DNA of 64,000 nucleotides, taken from NCBI GenBank assembly GCA_907163375.1, contig CAJQUW010005698.1, positions 62,001-126,000 of the forward strand. The letters run 5' to 3'. Shown here one piece after another: positions 32,725 to 45,463 of the stretch (position 1 is its first letter; every line of letters starts with the position of its first letter). Made by a program: the position numbers and the translations under genes. Below the pieces are notes generated by a model. It had not been told where the DNA came from. It worked only from the letters and a program-made list of their open reading frames with translations, and searched no databases. Source of the stretch: Prostheceraeus crozeri (Eukaryota; Platyhelminthes; Polycladida; Euryleptidae).

Positions 32725-34494
32725 CAGAGGCGTCGCTAAGGACACATCATTGGGGGGGGGGGGGTTTTTGCTAAATTTTACCTGATTTACAACTAAGAAC
32801 CAAAATTTTCCTGATTATTGCACACACGCATACTCACACACACATTCCAACATGTTTCATGATTATAACCTGCAGAAGAGGTAGCTAGTCATCTAATCGG
32901 CCGGAAATGACGCCTATAAATGAAAAATAATTTAATTGGTGGTTCATACGAATATTATTCATATTGAGTAGTCTCGAAACTGCTAAGGAAATTTTTCGAT
33001 GTGTTTGCATCGAGAAAGTTAACACGCTGTTAACAATAAACTATACTACGCACAGAGATGACGGTGTGACCTTATTCATCACCCGTGCGCTTTTCCGCGT
33101 GCGCGTGTGACTGGACGCGTATGAGGAAGGTTTTCGATGAAATCCACCGTAGAGATGACGTCATCTCCTCAAGGACAACGCAATTATTTAAAATAATACA
33201 TTATTATTTAGCCCAGAACTTGATATGAATCAAAACGGCCTAAATACACTACACAGCTAGGCAGAATGAGTTGCCAGGCGTTTCAAGCGTCAGGTGATTC
33301 AGTGCCCAATATTCACTGGCCAAAGCATTATAGGTAGGTAACTGGAATTACATTACAATTGCACTTTAGAATAATTTTAAATTTAGCAGAGCTAACTCCC
33401 CGCCTTATGCTACCAATTTTTAAGAAAATGTGAGGCGACTGTTCCTCCCACTAGAATTAGATTCATCTTGCGCGGGCTTTTCGGTTTCCTATAAAAGGAA
33501 GAGCAAATATGTAACCTTAATATCGAAATGGTACAACACATAGAATTAGACCAACTTTGCTCCTTCCTCGAATGGATAATTCGTGTATTCGCCTTTTTTG
33601 GCTATTGGAAATGGCAAAACAATAAGCTGTCAGCCATAGGAACAAACAGGAGCCATTGAGAGATTGCGTGCGTGCTGTGATTATCAAACCTCCTCACACA
33701 CCACCAAAAACACACAATCGATGCCTGGCTTCCATTTCCAATTATGCACCATAACAGTGAGCAATCCGAGGAGAGGAATGTGAAAAGCATCAAGTGTAAC
33801 TAATTTTCGTACGCCTGCTTACTTTCTTTAATAACTGATCGGAAGGGCCAATAATATGGAGAAAACGTGTGGTGCAATGATACTGAATTCTTCGAATCTG
33901 AAGAATTTTTGGCAATCGAAGCATCTTTGCTGGAACGCACATTAATCCTTTTTTAAATCCTCACATTCATCTTTAAATCACTTCCTGTTCCTATCTCAGT
34001 AACAGGTATAAGGAATTCCTTTTTGTCTGCCTACATAATAGGTTCCTACAATGTCCGTCCATCACATTCTTCTATCACATTCATTAATCACACTTCTAGC
34101 AAACCGAAGCAGATAAACAAAATATTTAATTCTGTGGTTCCTCCCTGCTCGCATATACACGTCATCCCGACAGGGTAAGAGGTCGTTTTCAGCAGTCGCG
34201 CTATGCTTTGACCGCTTTCGCTGTGACAAATCAATATCATCGACAGCAACTAACCATATCTACTTTCTGGTGTCCTAGAAAGGGTAAGAAATTTCCCGAC
34301 ATTATGAATTGTTTTTTTGTTGGACAAGACGTGGTTTTTGTGGCTAAGAACAACGGCAGTGAATATTGGAGCTGAATCGCCGGCAAACCGGCGGTTTACC
34401 TGACATTTCTCATTTTACCTGAATCTTTTAATAATTTCATATTGGGGGGGGGTGTGTCACGGTCCCCCACACCCCCCCGGTCGCGACGCCTCTG
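32725..34494. mobile_element. Non-autonomous hAT-type element
   Basis: Ends CAGAGGCGTCGC and GCGACGCCTCTG are flanked by the 8 bp duplication ATTGAGGT (32,717-32,724 and 34,495-34,502). Length is 1,770 bp. A run of about 12 G lies 27 bases inside the left end, and C- and G-runs lie near the right end. No transposase frame is present. A small block near 33,080-33,120 is rich in CG. By TIR and duplication length it should have been moved by an hAT enzyme. Confidence 0.85.
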
Positions 34495-34849
34495 ATTGAG
34501 GTAGTGACATATTGACATGCGACTTGCATGTGCACCGACATGTTGCAACATCCGGATAATCTGACTGCGAAAAAATATGCATACATTGCCGAATTACAGT
34601 ACTTCGTTCAACTTTCTGTTGAAACTACAAGTTTTATAGCAGACACCCGTTTGCAATGGTTGCAGTATTGATATTGATGATGCTGAACTTATCAATGTTT
34701 TGAATGGATGGTGGTGAATGTGACACAAAATAGAATCGATGTGTATGTACGCATGTTAGCGAATATTAACTATCGATGACTTTTCAGGGCGTCCAAAAAT
34801 AACAATGCCACTAGCTTGGGTGATCATGCTGTGAAGTCTGTGGCGTTCA

Positions 34850-35159
34850 GTGCACGAAGGGGAATGGGGACAGAATTGATCATTCCATTGGGATCATGAT
34901 CATTACTTTGTGGTGTTGATTGCGTTATTAGAGTGTATCTTGACCACTATGGCCATGCTTGAAATTAGTGGACGAGAAGGTTAAATTTCGTAATTTCTGT
35001 GAAATTAGCTCACCTTTGAGATCCTGCTGTGTCCGTAGAATGCATGCAAGATGGGGACTGAATTGCGTAATCACTTTGGGATCATCGTCATTAGTTTATG
35101 GTGTTGGTTGCGATATTAGAGTATATATCTTGGCCGATATGGCTGTGCTTGAAATTGAT
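34850..35159 (+). repeat. Diverged tandem duplication, unit about 190 bp
   Basis: 34,850-34,968 and 35,041-35,159 share GGGGAC(A)GAATTG, TTGGGATCAT, GGTGTTG(A/G)TTGCG(T/A)TATTAGAGTATAT and a CTTGAAATT end. Identity is about 80% by eye. Confidence 0.5.
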
Positions 35160-37215
35160 GATGGCTGATGAAGGGAAGAAAACAAGGCCAGCACATAATT
35201 CAATTGCGCTTTCTGAATGATGTTGTCAGGAACACCCTTTCAACTGAAATACATTAGTGGTGATTTTCCCATTCTAAAATATAGTGGTTTCAATTCTGGA
35301 CATCAGGTTTTTAAACGTACCTGGTTCCCATTCGGTTTATCACGGTCTACTCTCTTCCCCAGGAAGAGTACATAATATAATCTCAAGGATAAATCGGATA
35401 GGTATAGCTAGCAGAAAACATTTGGGCTTCAAACACCTTCAGCAATCACAATCTTGCTTAGCGACCAAAACCACAACAGCGCTGATAGTCAACCGGAACT
35501 CTAATAAGAAAACCACGTGGGTTAGTGCTGAAACAAATTTAACCATACTCCTTATTAACATATTAAAACAAAATAATGACAGATTTGTGTTTGAATTACA
35601 TAAGTTTGGATAACAGACAAACACCAACAACCCTCCACCAAACCTCAACGGACTAAAATTAGGGTGATGGATTGCATCCCTGCCATTTGCTCACAAGTCA
35701 GGAGGCGACAAGGCAATAACGCAAGATTGAGAGAAGAAAATTTGGGCTATTCAGAATGATTCCAAGCCAAGGATTGATAGGAAATCAATATTTCGAATCT
35801 CAAAACCAATAACCCTTCAGCACATCTTCGAAAACATAATGTTGCTAATTAGGCAAGAATCTTGAGTGTGATTTCTGTGCGAAAATCTGTGGTGTGTTCC
35901 TCACAGTTGCAGCAATGAAATTTTCATATTGTCAAAGAAATGTCATACAAATGTGTCTTGTTGATGCGTTACTCGATAGTTTTGCTCACAATGCTGAATG
36001 GCATCACGACTCTGAAGGTATATTACCAATCGAGAAATGTAGCTTGTAACCTCTGGAAATATGAAAGAGACAGGACGGTACATAAAACGCTGTCATTGAG
36101 AAGTGAAAATTGCGATTGGAATGCAGGATGAATTTGGAAACTGCTCTTCGATGAGACCCTGCATCTTTAGATCGAAAAAAGACCGACATCAAAATCCGAA
36201 ATAAGTTATACAACAATTGACTTTCATAGCGTCACCAGGCTTCCCGTTTAAAAACAAAAGAATATAAAATCCGAAGCTACGTTTTTGTGTTGAAATCACC
36301 AGGCAAATAATACCAATTGCACTTTATTTTCATTAAAACAACAGCTGTTTCTCCAGCTGAATGAATTTGTTATCTCATGTTATTTCAGAACGCCATTTCA
36401 ATAATGATAAATTTTTAGATATTTGTGACATTTATCTGCTCTTTTAGAAAGTAATTTTTTGGATTTGACGTCCGTGCACAGAAATATATCGATGTCATTC
36501 TCTCTCGATCAAGTGCCAAAAACTCCATATCATGCTGCAGCAAGATATGATACCACAGGCACTAGTAAATTATAACAACCACACTTTCTCTGTCACTTTA
36601 TGACAGTCGAACGCTTTCCCAGCTGGTATGTAGCAGCAAACAAAGCAGCATACATTTCTTGTAGAAGTTAAGTCATTGAGTTGGTCTCCGCAGTTTTTCC
36701 AGCAATCTTAACCGCGTGCTTCTAGTCGGCTTTCCACATCATTTCGCTGTTTAAAAGACTTATTGTTACATCTACAGGAACTTTCTCAGGTCTATCATGC
36801 CTTAATAACATCATTATTTATGTATGCATCTCACTGTTATGGTCATTGTATCCCTCATGTCTATTAGAAAAATTTTTGAGTGCTTTCAGAGAATGGCTCA
36901 TAAACTACAGATTTGCGGCAAAGGATGCCCTTGTGTGTGTTTTTCCGCCGATTTGCAGAGCGTTTTACAGAAAGCCGGACTGAATTTTCTTAAATGTTGT
37001 GAAAATAACTCACATCCCCTGAAACTTTTCTTACCTCGTCGTCTTCCTCGAACTGGCCACTTTTGTATTACTGTGTGCACTACTACGAGGCGCTTGAATT
37101 AATTTTTTCCTTGGTTCTGCCAACAATTTAATGAATGTCTTTATAATGAACGGTATTAGTGTTACTTACTTTGCTTGTACTTTTTCGATTTTCATTTATT
37201 TGAAATATACACATC

Positions 37216-37240
37216 TCTACTCTACTCTACTCTACTCTAC
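37216..37240 (+). repeat. (TCTAC)5 microsatellite
   Basis: Five perfect pentamer copies lie 27 bases before the left border of the next hAT-type element. Confidence 0.8.
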
Positions 37241-37267
37241 TATTTGAGACTAACAGTAACTTTCCAA

Positions 37268-39611
37268 CAGGAATGCGGTCGGAGTCCCGTTGTCCTATCT
37301 TTTTTGCCGTAGTCGGAGTCCTATCAAATGATAGGACTCCGGCCTACAACAAGTCACCGAAATATAATTCAAAAAAATTATTTATCCTCGTGCATAGCTG
37401 TCGCTGTTTTGATGTCAACTTTATCCGTCAAAAATGAAAGTGCAGAGACAGCAGTGCATGCATTTGCAATTTTTGGAGAGGGATGGGGGATTTTCCTGCC
37501 TGGGGCCTGTTTCATAAAATTAAGCAGTCTGATATGTATCAGTAGCATTTTCAGCAGTGAAATATAAAGCACTGCTTTAAATTGCGTTTCATAAAAATTA
37601 ATTTTCCGACTGAAGATTAAGCAGTCTAAATTAATCAGTGATACATATTGCGTTTCATAAAGATTTCGGACTGATGAAAACACTGATATATATCAGTGTG
37701 ATTGAGTGATTAAAACAATTGTGGATAATTCTTCGTAAATAAAATAATTTTTTGACAGCATAGAGTAAATAATATGTAGGTAGAGTGTCCGACTTAATAA
37801 AGTATTTGTATACAGTGAACAATTTTTATAATGAAAAGATTCAGTTTTTTTTCGGAGATTACGTTCCTGCGGTCCAAAACATTATTTGAGCAGCGTTTGA
37901 AAAAACCTCTATATTTGCCAATTTAATTACTAACCGACATTACTCCCCGTTGTAAGAAGTATGAAAACAAGTTGGATATCAAAAGGAATGAAATATTCGC
38001 TAACAAGCATCGCAAACTAAGCGGAAATTTGTGCTGATGATCAAGAAAATGTAATGAACTGGCATTTATAATGGAAATCTTCATAAAAAGATTGAGATTT
38101 TATTGTGCTGTCGTGGCTGAAAATTTCCATATTTTATGATTCAATTTTCATCGCATGAGAATTTATGGATTGAGTAAATTCATGTTTCACTTTCTTGAAT
38201 CTGAATGGTGATGTGCGACCCCAATTTTACATCTTGTCAAAGGTAAATGAAAATCATTGTCCTTTGATTCTGTTATTTTGCTCTACCTAGCTGCTTGAGA
38301 ATAAGATCGCGCTTAAAAAGATTCTCTTGTGGTTTCAGCCATGAAAGCAATGGGTCATCGAGTTTGCTAAATTTAACAAACATTACCGCTCCGAGGCTTG
38401 TCATGACACGGACAATCTGTAAATGTAATCTCATTTCCATCTGCTTATAATACTAACATAATCAGTCAATTCCGTGGTAATTTCTTCAAACTGCACAAAT
38501 GCGCATATCTCACATTTGAGACAATCCAACTGTATTCACCTCGAGTTCATTTAATAAAAATCGAAAGTGTAATATACATTGGAGATTTACTAAATGCGGG
38601 AGTCTCTCACTCTACCTAATATACCTACTCTTATTTTGACAGTTAATTGAAATAATAATTAGAGAAGTCAATCTGAGCAAATGGTGGAATATTTGAGAAT
38701 CTTTTTTTCTAGCTGTCATCAATGTATAAAGTCAATACCTCAACGTCTTTTAATATTGAAATGATTTCATGACATGCCGTACCTCATTACACGAAAGAAA
38801 TCGAAGCCCTCAAAGCAACCCTTTATAATTTTGCTGTTACCGGACGTTTTATCGTCACAAACATTGCCACTTTTCAAAGGAAGAATTTTTCAATAAACAA
38901 TTCTGACAAATAGTTTGTTACTGACAGTAAAATTGAAAATCAAAAGCCGTTTTCTTCCCATTTTTAAGTTGTATTTGCAATCATTTCTCCGATATTTTAA
39001 GTTTCTATAACTTTCTCGATGATCATTCACAGATTTATCAACCTCAAGATGTTGATAGAAATTTTCACATTTGCATCAGTGAATTTCCATATTTTCAATT
39101 TTCGCGCGCTACTGATACTTCTTTGTGAAACGCAATTCTTTTCCAGACTGCTTAAAATACTGATTTTAAGCAGTGTGGGACTGATATAAATCACTGCTTA
39201 ATATTTGGTTTTGTGAAACGCTGTTAATTTCGACTGCTTTCAATCACTGATTTAAATCACTGCTTTATATTTATTTTATGAAACGCAGAAAACTTTCCAC
39301 ACTGATAAAACCACTGATATAAAGCACTGATTTATTTTATGAAACAGGCCCCTGGTAGAGACGAGAAAAACCATGTGAAGCACACAAACAAGTGATGTGC
39401 ATAGTTGGTAAACTTTCATAGAAAATGATTGATTTGCTATTGCAGTGATTCCTAAAATCAGGCTCAGATAAGCCCATAATGATCTATGATGTAGGCTACC
39501 TGAACTAAGGCTGACATGCTTGCTACCCGTAGTAGGAGTCCTATCAAAAGCCGGAGTCCTATCAAACCCGGAGTCGGAGTCATATCAAAATGATAGGACT
39601 CCGCATTCCCC
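37268..39611. mobile_element. Non-autonomous hAT-type element interrupted by a MITE
   Basis: Left end CAGGAATGCGG and right end CCGCATTCCCC are flanked by CTTTCCAA (37,260-37,267) and CTTTGCAA (39,612-39,619), an 8 bp duplication with one change. Subterminal DNA on both sides contains GGAGTCCTATCA words. The left 220 bases match, in reverse, the right end of the BED-finger hAT at 57.1 kb, so this is probably its non-autonomous derivative. The 1,847 bp MITE at 37,504-39,350 lies within it; without that it would be about 0.5 kb. Confidence 0.75.
37504..39350. mobile_element. MITE with GGCCTGTTTCATAAAAT ends and CCTGG duplication
   Basis: TIRs GGCCTGTTTCATAAAAT and complement are flanked by CCTGG on each side (37,499-37,503 and 39,351-39,355). 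Subterminal DNA on both sides has many words such as ATAAAGCACTG and AAGCAGTCTG, with AAACGC junctions that repeat the terminal TTTCATAAA. No transposase frame exists in its 1,847 bp. The superfamily is unclear: a 5 bp CCWGG target fits none of the animal superfamilies I can name with confidence. A partial copy lies at 57,130-57,917. Confidence 0.75.
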
Positions 39612-39743
39612 CTTTGCAATAATTTATTCGCAGGAGCGTAGCACTGGTGCAAATAGAAGCAATGTCGTTGCCGTAACGTTCTTCATGAAATCTTGTGCAA
39701 GCTTGTGTGCAAGATGTACAGTGGTGTTACATAATTCAGTGAT
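39612..39743. other. Short unassigned stretch between hAT-type element and LTR element
   Basis: No gene or repeat border was seen apart from the flanking target duplications. Confidence 0.4.
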
Positions 39744-39748
39744 CCTAC

Positions 39749-39916
39749 TATTATGTTTTCTATTGTATTGTAGTATTACTTAGTATACATGACAAAAGTA
39801 AAAAGCATCGAATTTCAGTTCGCAATGTTCTGAAAGTCCATATTTAAAACACATTACAGTTCATGAAAATAATTCATTAGTGTAGACAAACAATTGTTTA
39901 AATCATAAACACCATA
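39749..39916 (-). repeat. 3' LTR of gypsy fossil 1
   Basis: 168 bp, apparently identical over its whole length to 44,617-44,784. Preceded by CCTAC. Confidence 0.85.
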
Positions 39917-42900
39917 TATTCCCTCTCGTTAAAAGAGGAAGACTCGGAAGAATCGTCACAAACGATAATGCCATATCAGACAAGCGTTATCTGAACAGCA
40001 TAATAGTTCCACGTTCAATAAAATCAATAATAAACATAATCTGAGTCACGCAATTCACGTCGGTGTCGGGGACCTCTTCTTTGGTACACTGGTTCCTCCA
40101 CAATGACTCGCCTTGGTCTTCGGACATCACGATTCGCACCTCGTAGACATGTACTTGTAGCACTCGTACCCTCGCTAGGTACATCCGGCAGCTCGCACTC
40201 TTCTGGCTCCACGTCACTCTCGCACGACCGATCCTTCGACACATGTTTGACGTGCCACTTCTGACCATTGTTCAGAATCACTGACTTGGAACCAATGATC
40301 TTTGACACAAAGAGATTTCGGCTGATTTTGCCAGATCGGGATGCTTCACACACACCCTCTCACCGATCGGAAACGTTCTTGAAACCTAACTTTCTTCTGT
40401 TTTTGCTTTCTACCTGTATCTATAAAAGAGCTAAGTTTGGTGCGCATTTCGCGACCATGAAGTAACAAACTAGGTGATTGCAATGTAGTAGAATGAGGAG
40501 AAGAACGATAGGTATGCAAGAAACATCGTATATGATCAACAACTGGAACCTTCATCAACTGTGCTAATTCTACCTGTTCAGAAAGTGTGCGGTTAAATCT
40601 TTCAACAACTGAATTTGATTCAGGATTGTAAAGGGGTGATCGCACATGTGAAATGTTTCTTTCTTTCAGAAAGTCCGAGAACATAGAAGACACAAACTGG
40701 CTGCCATTATCAGACAGTAACTCACTAGGCAAACCTTCTCTAGAGAAAACACTATTCAGAAAATTAATCACCTTATCCGTCTCAACACTGGGGAGAAAAC
40801 TAACTTCAGGCCATTTGCTGTGAAGATCAACAAGAACGATCGCGTATCTCATGTATGCCGGTAAATCGTACATCGGACCTTTGATATCGAACTGCTACAC
40901 GTTGCCAAGGAGATTCTGGAAGGGGCAATCTATCATTTGAAGGAGCAGGACCATTTTTGAATTATTTGCTAGAGCCTTGACAAACACAACAAGCTTTAAA
41001 TCTTTCTTCTATCGCTTTAATCCATAGCTGGCCACCAATACATCGAACGTAATCGTGATTTTGTTCTCTGAATACCCAATGAGATTCATGAGCCAAATCG
41101 ATCAAATCATTTCTCAAAGACACAGGGACGACAACCGTAGACCACGTAAAATCTGATGCTTGTGGACTGACAATTTCATTTTGGATAAGATAGAAGGGAC
41201 GTAATTCAGCGGGAATATCTTTCTATTTGGCCATCTGGTTTCAATGAAATGACGGATTCGCAAGAGGTCTGGACATTGTTCGCAAGAAGCCTTCAAAGTT
41301 CTGAATCGTGATGGAACTCATTATAACAATCATCTGTATCATCTGACAAAAAGTACACCATGTCTTCTACCGGAATCGAGAACAGTATCAGGAATAGTAT
41401 TGTCACAGCCTCTCTTGTACTGTACATCAAAGTTGAATGCCATCAATCTGTGGCCCACCTCGCCAAACGCAAACTCATCCTATCAAAACCTTTGCGGGAA
41501 AATATCATTCTCATGGCTCGTGGTCGGTTTCCAATACAAATCGTCTACCAAGTAAGTATGGCCTCCATCTCTCGCATGCCCAGACTAACGCCAAACTCTC
41601 TTTCTCTGTAGTAGAGAATTTCCTTTCTGATTCGGACAATCTTCTCGAAGCAAATTCGACAGTGCGCTTTCCAAGAATGGGGTCGATGATGGATAAAGTG
41701 GCTCCTAAGCCGACATTAGAGCGTCTGTGGAGACAACGACTGGAAGCCTAACATCAAATGGTGCTAAAGCTGTACTATTACTAATCAAGACTTCATCTTG
41801 TCAAAAGTGACCTGTGCTTCGTGAGACCAATGTAAAATGAGATGAATTCATCAACTCACGTAATGGTTCTACCAAAGTAGAGAAATTTGAAATATGCTTC
41901 GCGTAGTACCCAAATGCACCAAGTGTGGAACGCCGCGCACCAAAAGAAGACGGACTAGGAGACTGTACTAAAGCTTTCACCTTCTCACCTGAGGGTTTGA
42001 TCCCGTGTTGATCAACATCGTGTCCTAAATACGTAATCTTGCCGACACCAAGCAAACACTTCGACTCGTTAAGCTTAACATTGTGTTCTGTCAAACGCTT
42101 CAAAACAGCATTCAATCGCTGATTGTGAATGTCAGTTGAAGGACCAGAAACCAACACGTCATCTAGATAGCATGCGACTCCATCAATACCTTTCAAAATT
42201 TTTGACATCACTGACTGGAATGCAGAGGGACATGAGGCTAAGCCAAAGGGACATCGCTTAAAGCGGAACAAGCCATCGGTACTATGAATGTGGTGAGTCT
42301 CTGCTATCCTCGTGTAAAGTAAGTTGCAAAGTAAGCTTCAGATAAATCAAGCTTAGAGAAAGTACATGAACCTTTCATAGAACTCATCAGTTCTTCAACT
42401 CTTGGTATTGGGTACCCATCAACAATGACAGCTTGATCGCAGCGCGCAAATCAACACAAATTCTGATTTTGCCGTTTCGCTTTCTGTACTATAACAAGAT
42501 TCGATATCCATTCGGAAGCATCTACTCTCTCAATGACATCAGCTGAGAGCAACCTCTGGACTTCATTGCTAACTTGGTCTCGGATAGAAAACGGGATCTG
42601 TCTCAAGGACTGTCGTACAGGCTTAACATCAGGGTTAATGCGAACTTTGTGAATATAGCCTTTGATACATCCAAGAACGGTACCATCTGCATGAGAAGCA
42701 GGAGTAGAGCATATCGCAGCAGTGCGATCAACGTGAGACGACTGAGTACGGAACTGAGATGAGCAACTGAAGCAGACTGAAAAACTGAACTGACTGAGAC
42801 AAAGGAACAACGGACTGACTTGACTGAGCAGTAGAACTTGACTGTGAAATGGAGCTGGCATGCAAAACTGAATTAGACTGGGCGACTGAGCAAGACTGAG

Positions 42901-44616
42901 GAGATGACAACGACTGAACTGTACGAGGAACTTGAAAATCGAAAGCCGAGGACGCAACTGACCCAGTGGTAGGAGTAACAGAGATGACATGAGACGTAGG
43001 GGTAGCAGTAGAACTAGGAGATACATGAGACGTAGACAAAACAGGTTGTGAAGAGACATGACTATCACTAACATGACAAATCGATTTGGAATTAGGAGTG
43101 AGAAGATCCCAAAGATTCTTTCCTGACACTCTGAAAACGTCGGAGCAGATCACGACCAAACAAAACATCTTTGTCCTTAAGTGTCACAACCACAAATGGT
43201 ACAGTAGAAACTTTCTAATCCATCTCGAGAAGTGCAACGTAATTCAATCCTGCCAATGACTTTCACTCTCTCACCAGTATAAGTAAACACTCTCATCGAG
43301 CAAGCTTGTAAAGAATCATCAATTTCATCCTGTTGAACACACAATCAGCTAATACATGATCTGGAATAATATTAATTCCGCAACCAGTATCGAGTACACC
43401 CGTAAGAGCTTTGTCATGAACAACCAACGTAGAGGAAAACTTCTCATCTTTATTTGGATTCCCAAGACTACAAATCGTAATGCAACATATGGTGGAATCA
43501 TCATTCTGTTCATGTGAGATTTCATTCACTCTGAAGTTCTTTCCTCTCGACTGCCTTCTGTGAAAATTACTCGGGGTGCTTGAACGGTTGTAACCTGGAT
43601 TTGATTGACTTCTAGGACGGCTGCTACATACCTTAGAAACATGTCCAAAACCTTTTTGCAGTAGTTGCAAGTCTTGTTCCTTGCAAAACAATTCTCATAA
43701 GTAGCTACGTGTTTATCTGAGCCGCATCTGTAACATGTCCGTGGTGGTGAGGATCCGGTACCGGTATTAGGCCTACTTGAATTTGGCTTGCGCCACGAAT
43801 TCCTATTGCCTTCACGGTTAGGCGTGTTTCGTTCGCGTTGCCTAGAGCGGATGTGAAAAGCGTTGTGACTCGAAGAGTTATGAGTCCTAAGAGTTGAACT
43901 TTCCTGCGCTACGCGTTCATACTCTTTCGCAATTTCAACTGCCTTTGCAAAAGTCAAATTTACTATCATCCTGCAGTAATAGCTTCTCTCTGACCCTATT
44001 GTCTTGGACACCGATAATGAGCTGTCCCCAACAACGACTCATTAAGCGGATCCTTACTGACCTTGAATCGCAGCTGGATGCAATCTGACGTAAGTCAGAA
44101 GTAAAACTCTCAATACTTTCACCTTGCTTCTGCTTCCTCTCATTGAATTTCAATCTATGAGTCCACTTTGATGTGGTACCAACAAAATAGCTATGCATTG
44201 ATTTCTTAAATCAGACAACGTACTGACATCGGAACTGTCAAATGTGTATAAAATCCTTTGTCCTTCTGGACCCAAACAAGAAATCAGTAATGCCCTGCAC
44301 CTGGTTCTTCCTTAGAAGCGTCAAGACCCACGGCTAGCAAGTAATTATCGTAAGTCCTAATCCATGTATCCCACGCAATGGGAGGCTCACCAGGAGAATG
44401 GAGAAAAGGAGTGGGTGCTGGAACACCCGTAATAACACTGGCCATGTCAACAAAATTCAGAGAAAGAAACTAAGTCTAGCCTAAGTTCTCAAGTAAGCAA
44501 AATTTATACACCTAAGGATTTAAAAATTTATTACTCGAATAGTAAAGCAAAAACAGAAGAACTTAGTAAATAATTTTCGACATCCTCGTCGCCAATATTA
44601 TGTTCCTCGTCGCCAA

Positions 44617-44784
44617 TATTATGTTTTCTATTGTATTGTAGTATTACTTAGTATACATGACAAAAGTAAAAAGCATCGAATTTCAGTTCGCAATGTTCTG
44701 AAAGTCCATATTTAAAACACATTACAGTTCATGAAAATAATTCATTAGTGTAGACAAACAATTGTTTAAATCATAAACACCATA
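44617..44784 (-). repeat. 5' LTR of gypsy fossil 1
   Basis: 168 bp, followed by CCTAC at 44,785-44,789. TTGGCGACGAGG lies immediately inside on the minus strand, where a primer-binding site is expected. Confidence 0.85.
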
Positions 44785-44789
44785 CCTAC

Positions 44790-45463
44790 CAGCCGCACAT
44801 CTTTTGCATGGTAATCTGATCTATCGTGTGTCTGATCCCCGCTACATGCCTTAATGTCGGCGGTCACAATTGTAACGAGTTATTTATTCATTGATTATTA
44901 TTGCCTTGACAACTGATGTGTGGTGGTGAGGGTTTGATCCTGCCAATTGACAGAGTCGCGTAAGTGGCTCGTAGCTCAGTTGGTTAGACCACAGGTCTGT
45001 AAAAGTGGAAACCTTTTGTACGACAAAAGTTGCTTGCCATATTTACTGCCTGGAGTGTTTGCTAAAATGAAAGTGAACCCGCACTGTTTCTATAAATCAT
45101 GTTTGAAACGTGCATAGGTCAAGCTGTGAAAACATATTTCAGTACTACTTAGAAATAGTAGACGATTGGACGATTAGAGGGAGAGAGACGGGAGCAAGGG
45201 TGTTCATCTTGGCCAGATCGTGGTGACCCGCTCTCAGATATTTATGCGGAAAGGAAATTTGTTTTTCATATTGAACTAAAGTTTTCAGTCTTCAACACCT
45301 GCTGATGCTTGGTAGATCAATCTATCAAGCAAACTCTATCCCGAAAGGCAATCTGATTTGGATTGCATGCCAATCATTATTATTGGTTTTAGGGAAATTT
45401 CTTGAAAAAATTAATTCGTGACCGTGCACTTTTTTCCTTCGAAGGGAATTTTTGATTGAAGAG
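44790..45463. other. Stretch between the two gypsy fossils, with a tRNA-like 5' half
   Basis: At 44,965-45,005 the sequence GGCTCGTAGCTCAGTTGG followed by TTAGACCAC matches a tRNA 5' half including a perfect A box. No acceptor-stem partner or B box follows at the right distance. A B-box-like GGTTTGATCC lies upstream instead, at about 44,931. It may be a tRNA-derived SINE piece. Nothing else was recognised. Confidence 0.35.

Larger units (their letters stand above)
34503..37259. other. Unassigned stretch
   Basis: No recognised gene. Open frames at 35,284-35,613 (109 codons) and 36,824-37,102 show no known motif. It holds the tandem duplication at 34,850-35,159 and a TCTAC microsatellite at 37,216-37,240. 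Confidence 0.4.
39749..44784 (-). mobile_element. Ty3/gypsy LTR retrotransposon fossil 1
   Basis: LTRs of 168 bp (39,749-39,916 and 44,617-44,784) appear identical and are flanked by the 5 bp duplication CCTAC. They run TATTATG to CACCATA, without the usual TG/CA ends. Read on the minus strand the parts are gag with a CCHC knuckle (about 43,530-44,450), protease (about 43,300-43,460), RT (about 41,800-42,640), an RNase H zone and integrase (about 40,350-41,000). Order PR-RT-RH-IN places it in Metaviridae; a Mag-like branch is inferred. The interior is broken in about ten or more places, yet identical LTRs imply a recent insertion. Next to the 5' LTR the words CTCGTCGCCAATATTATG are tandemly doubled. 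Confidence 0.85.

Noticed and set aside
35284-35613. 109-codon open frame on the + strand
   Set aside because: No recognisable motif, no splice or promoter support, and its length is near chance for this much unassigned AT-rich sequence.
36824-37102. 92-codon Cys-rich open frame
   Set aside because: The cysteines do not form a known finger and no homologous pattern came to mind.
44965-45036. tRNA gene
   Set aside because: Only a 5' half and A box are present; the 3' half and T arm are not found.
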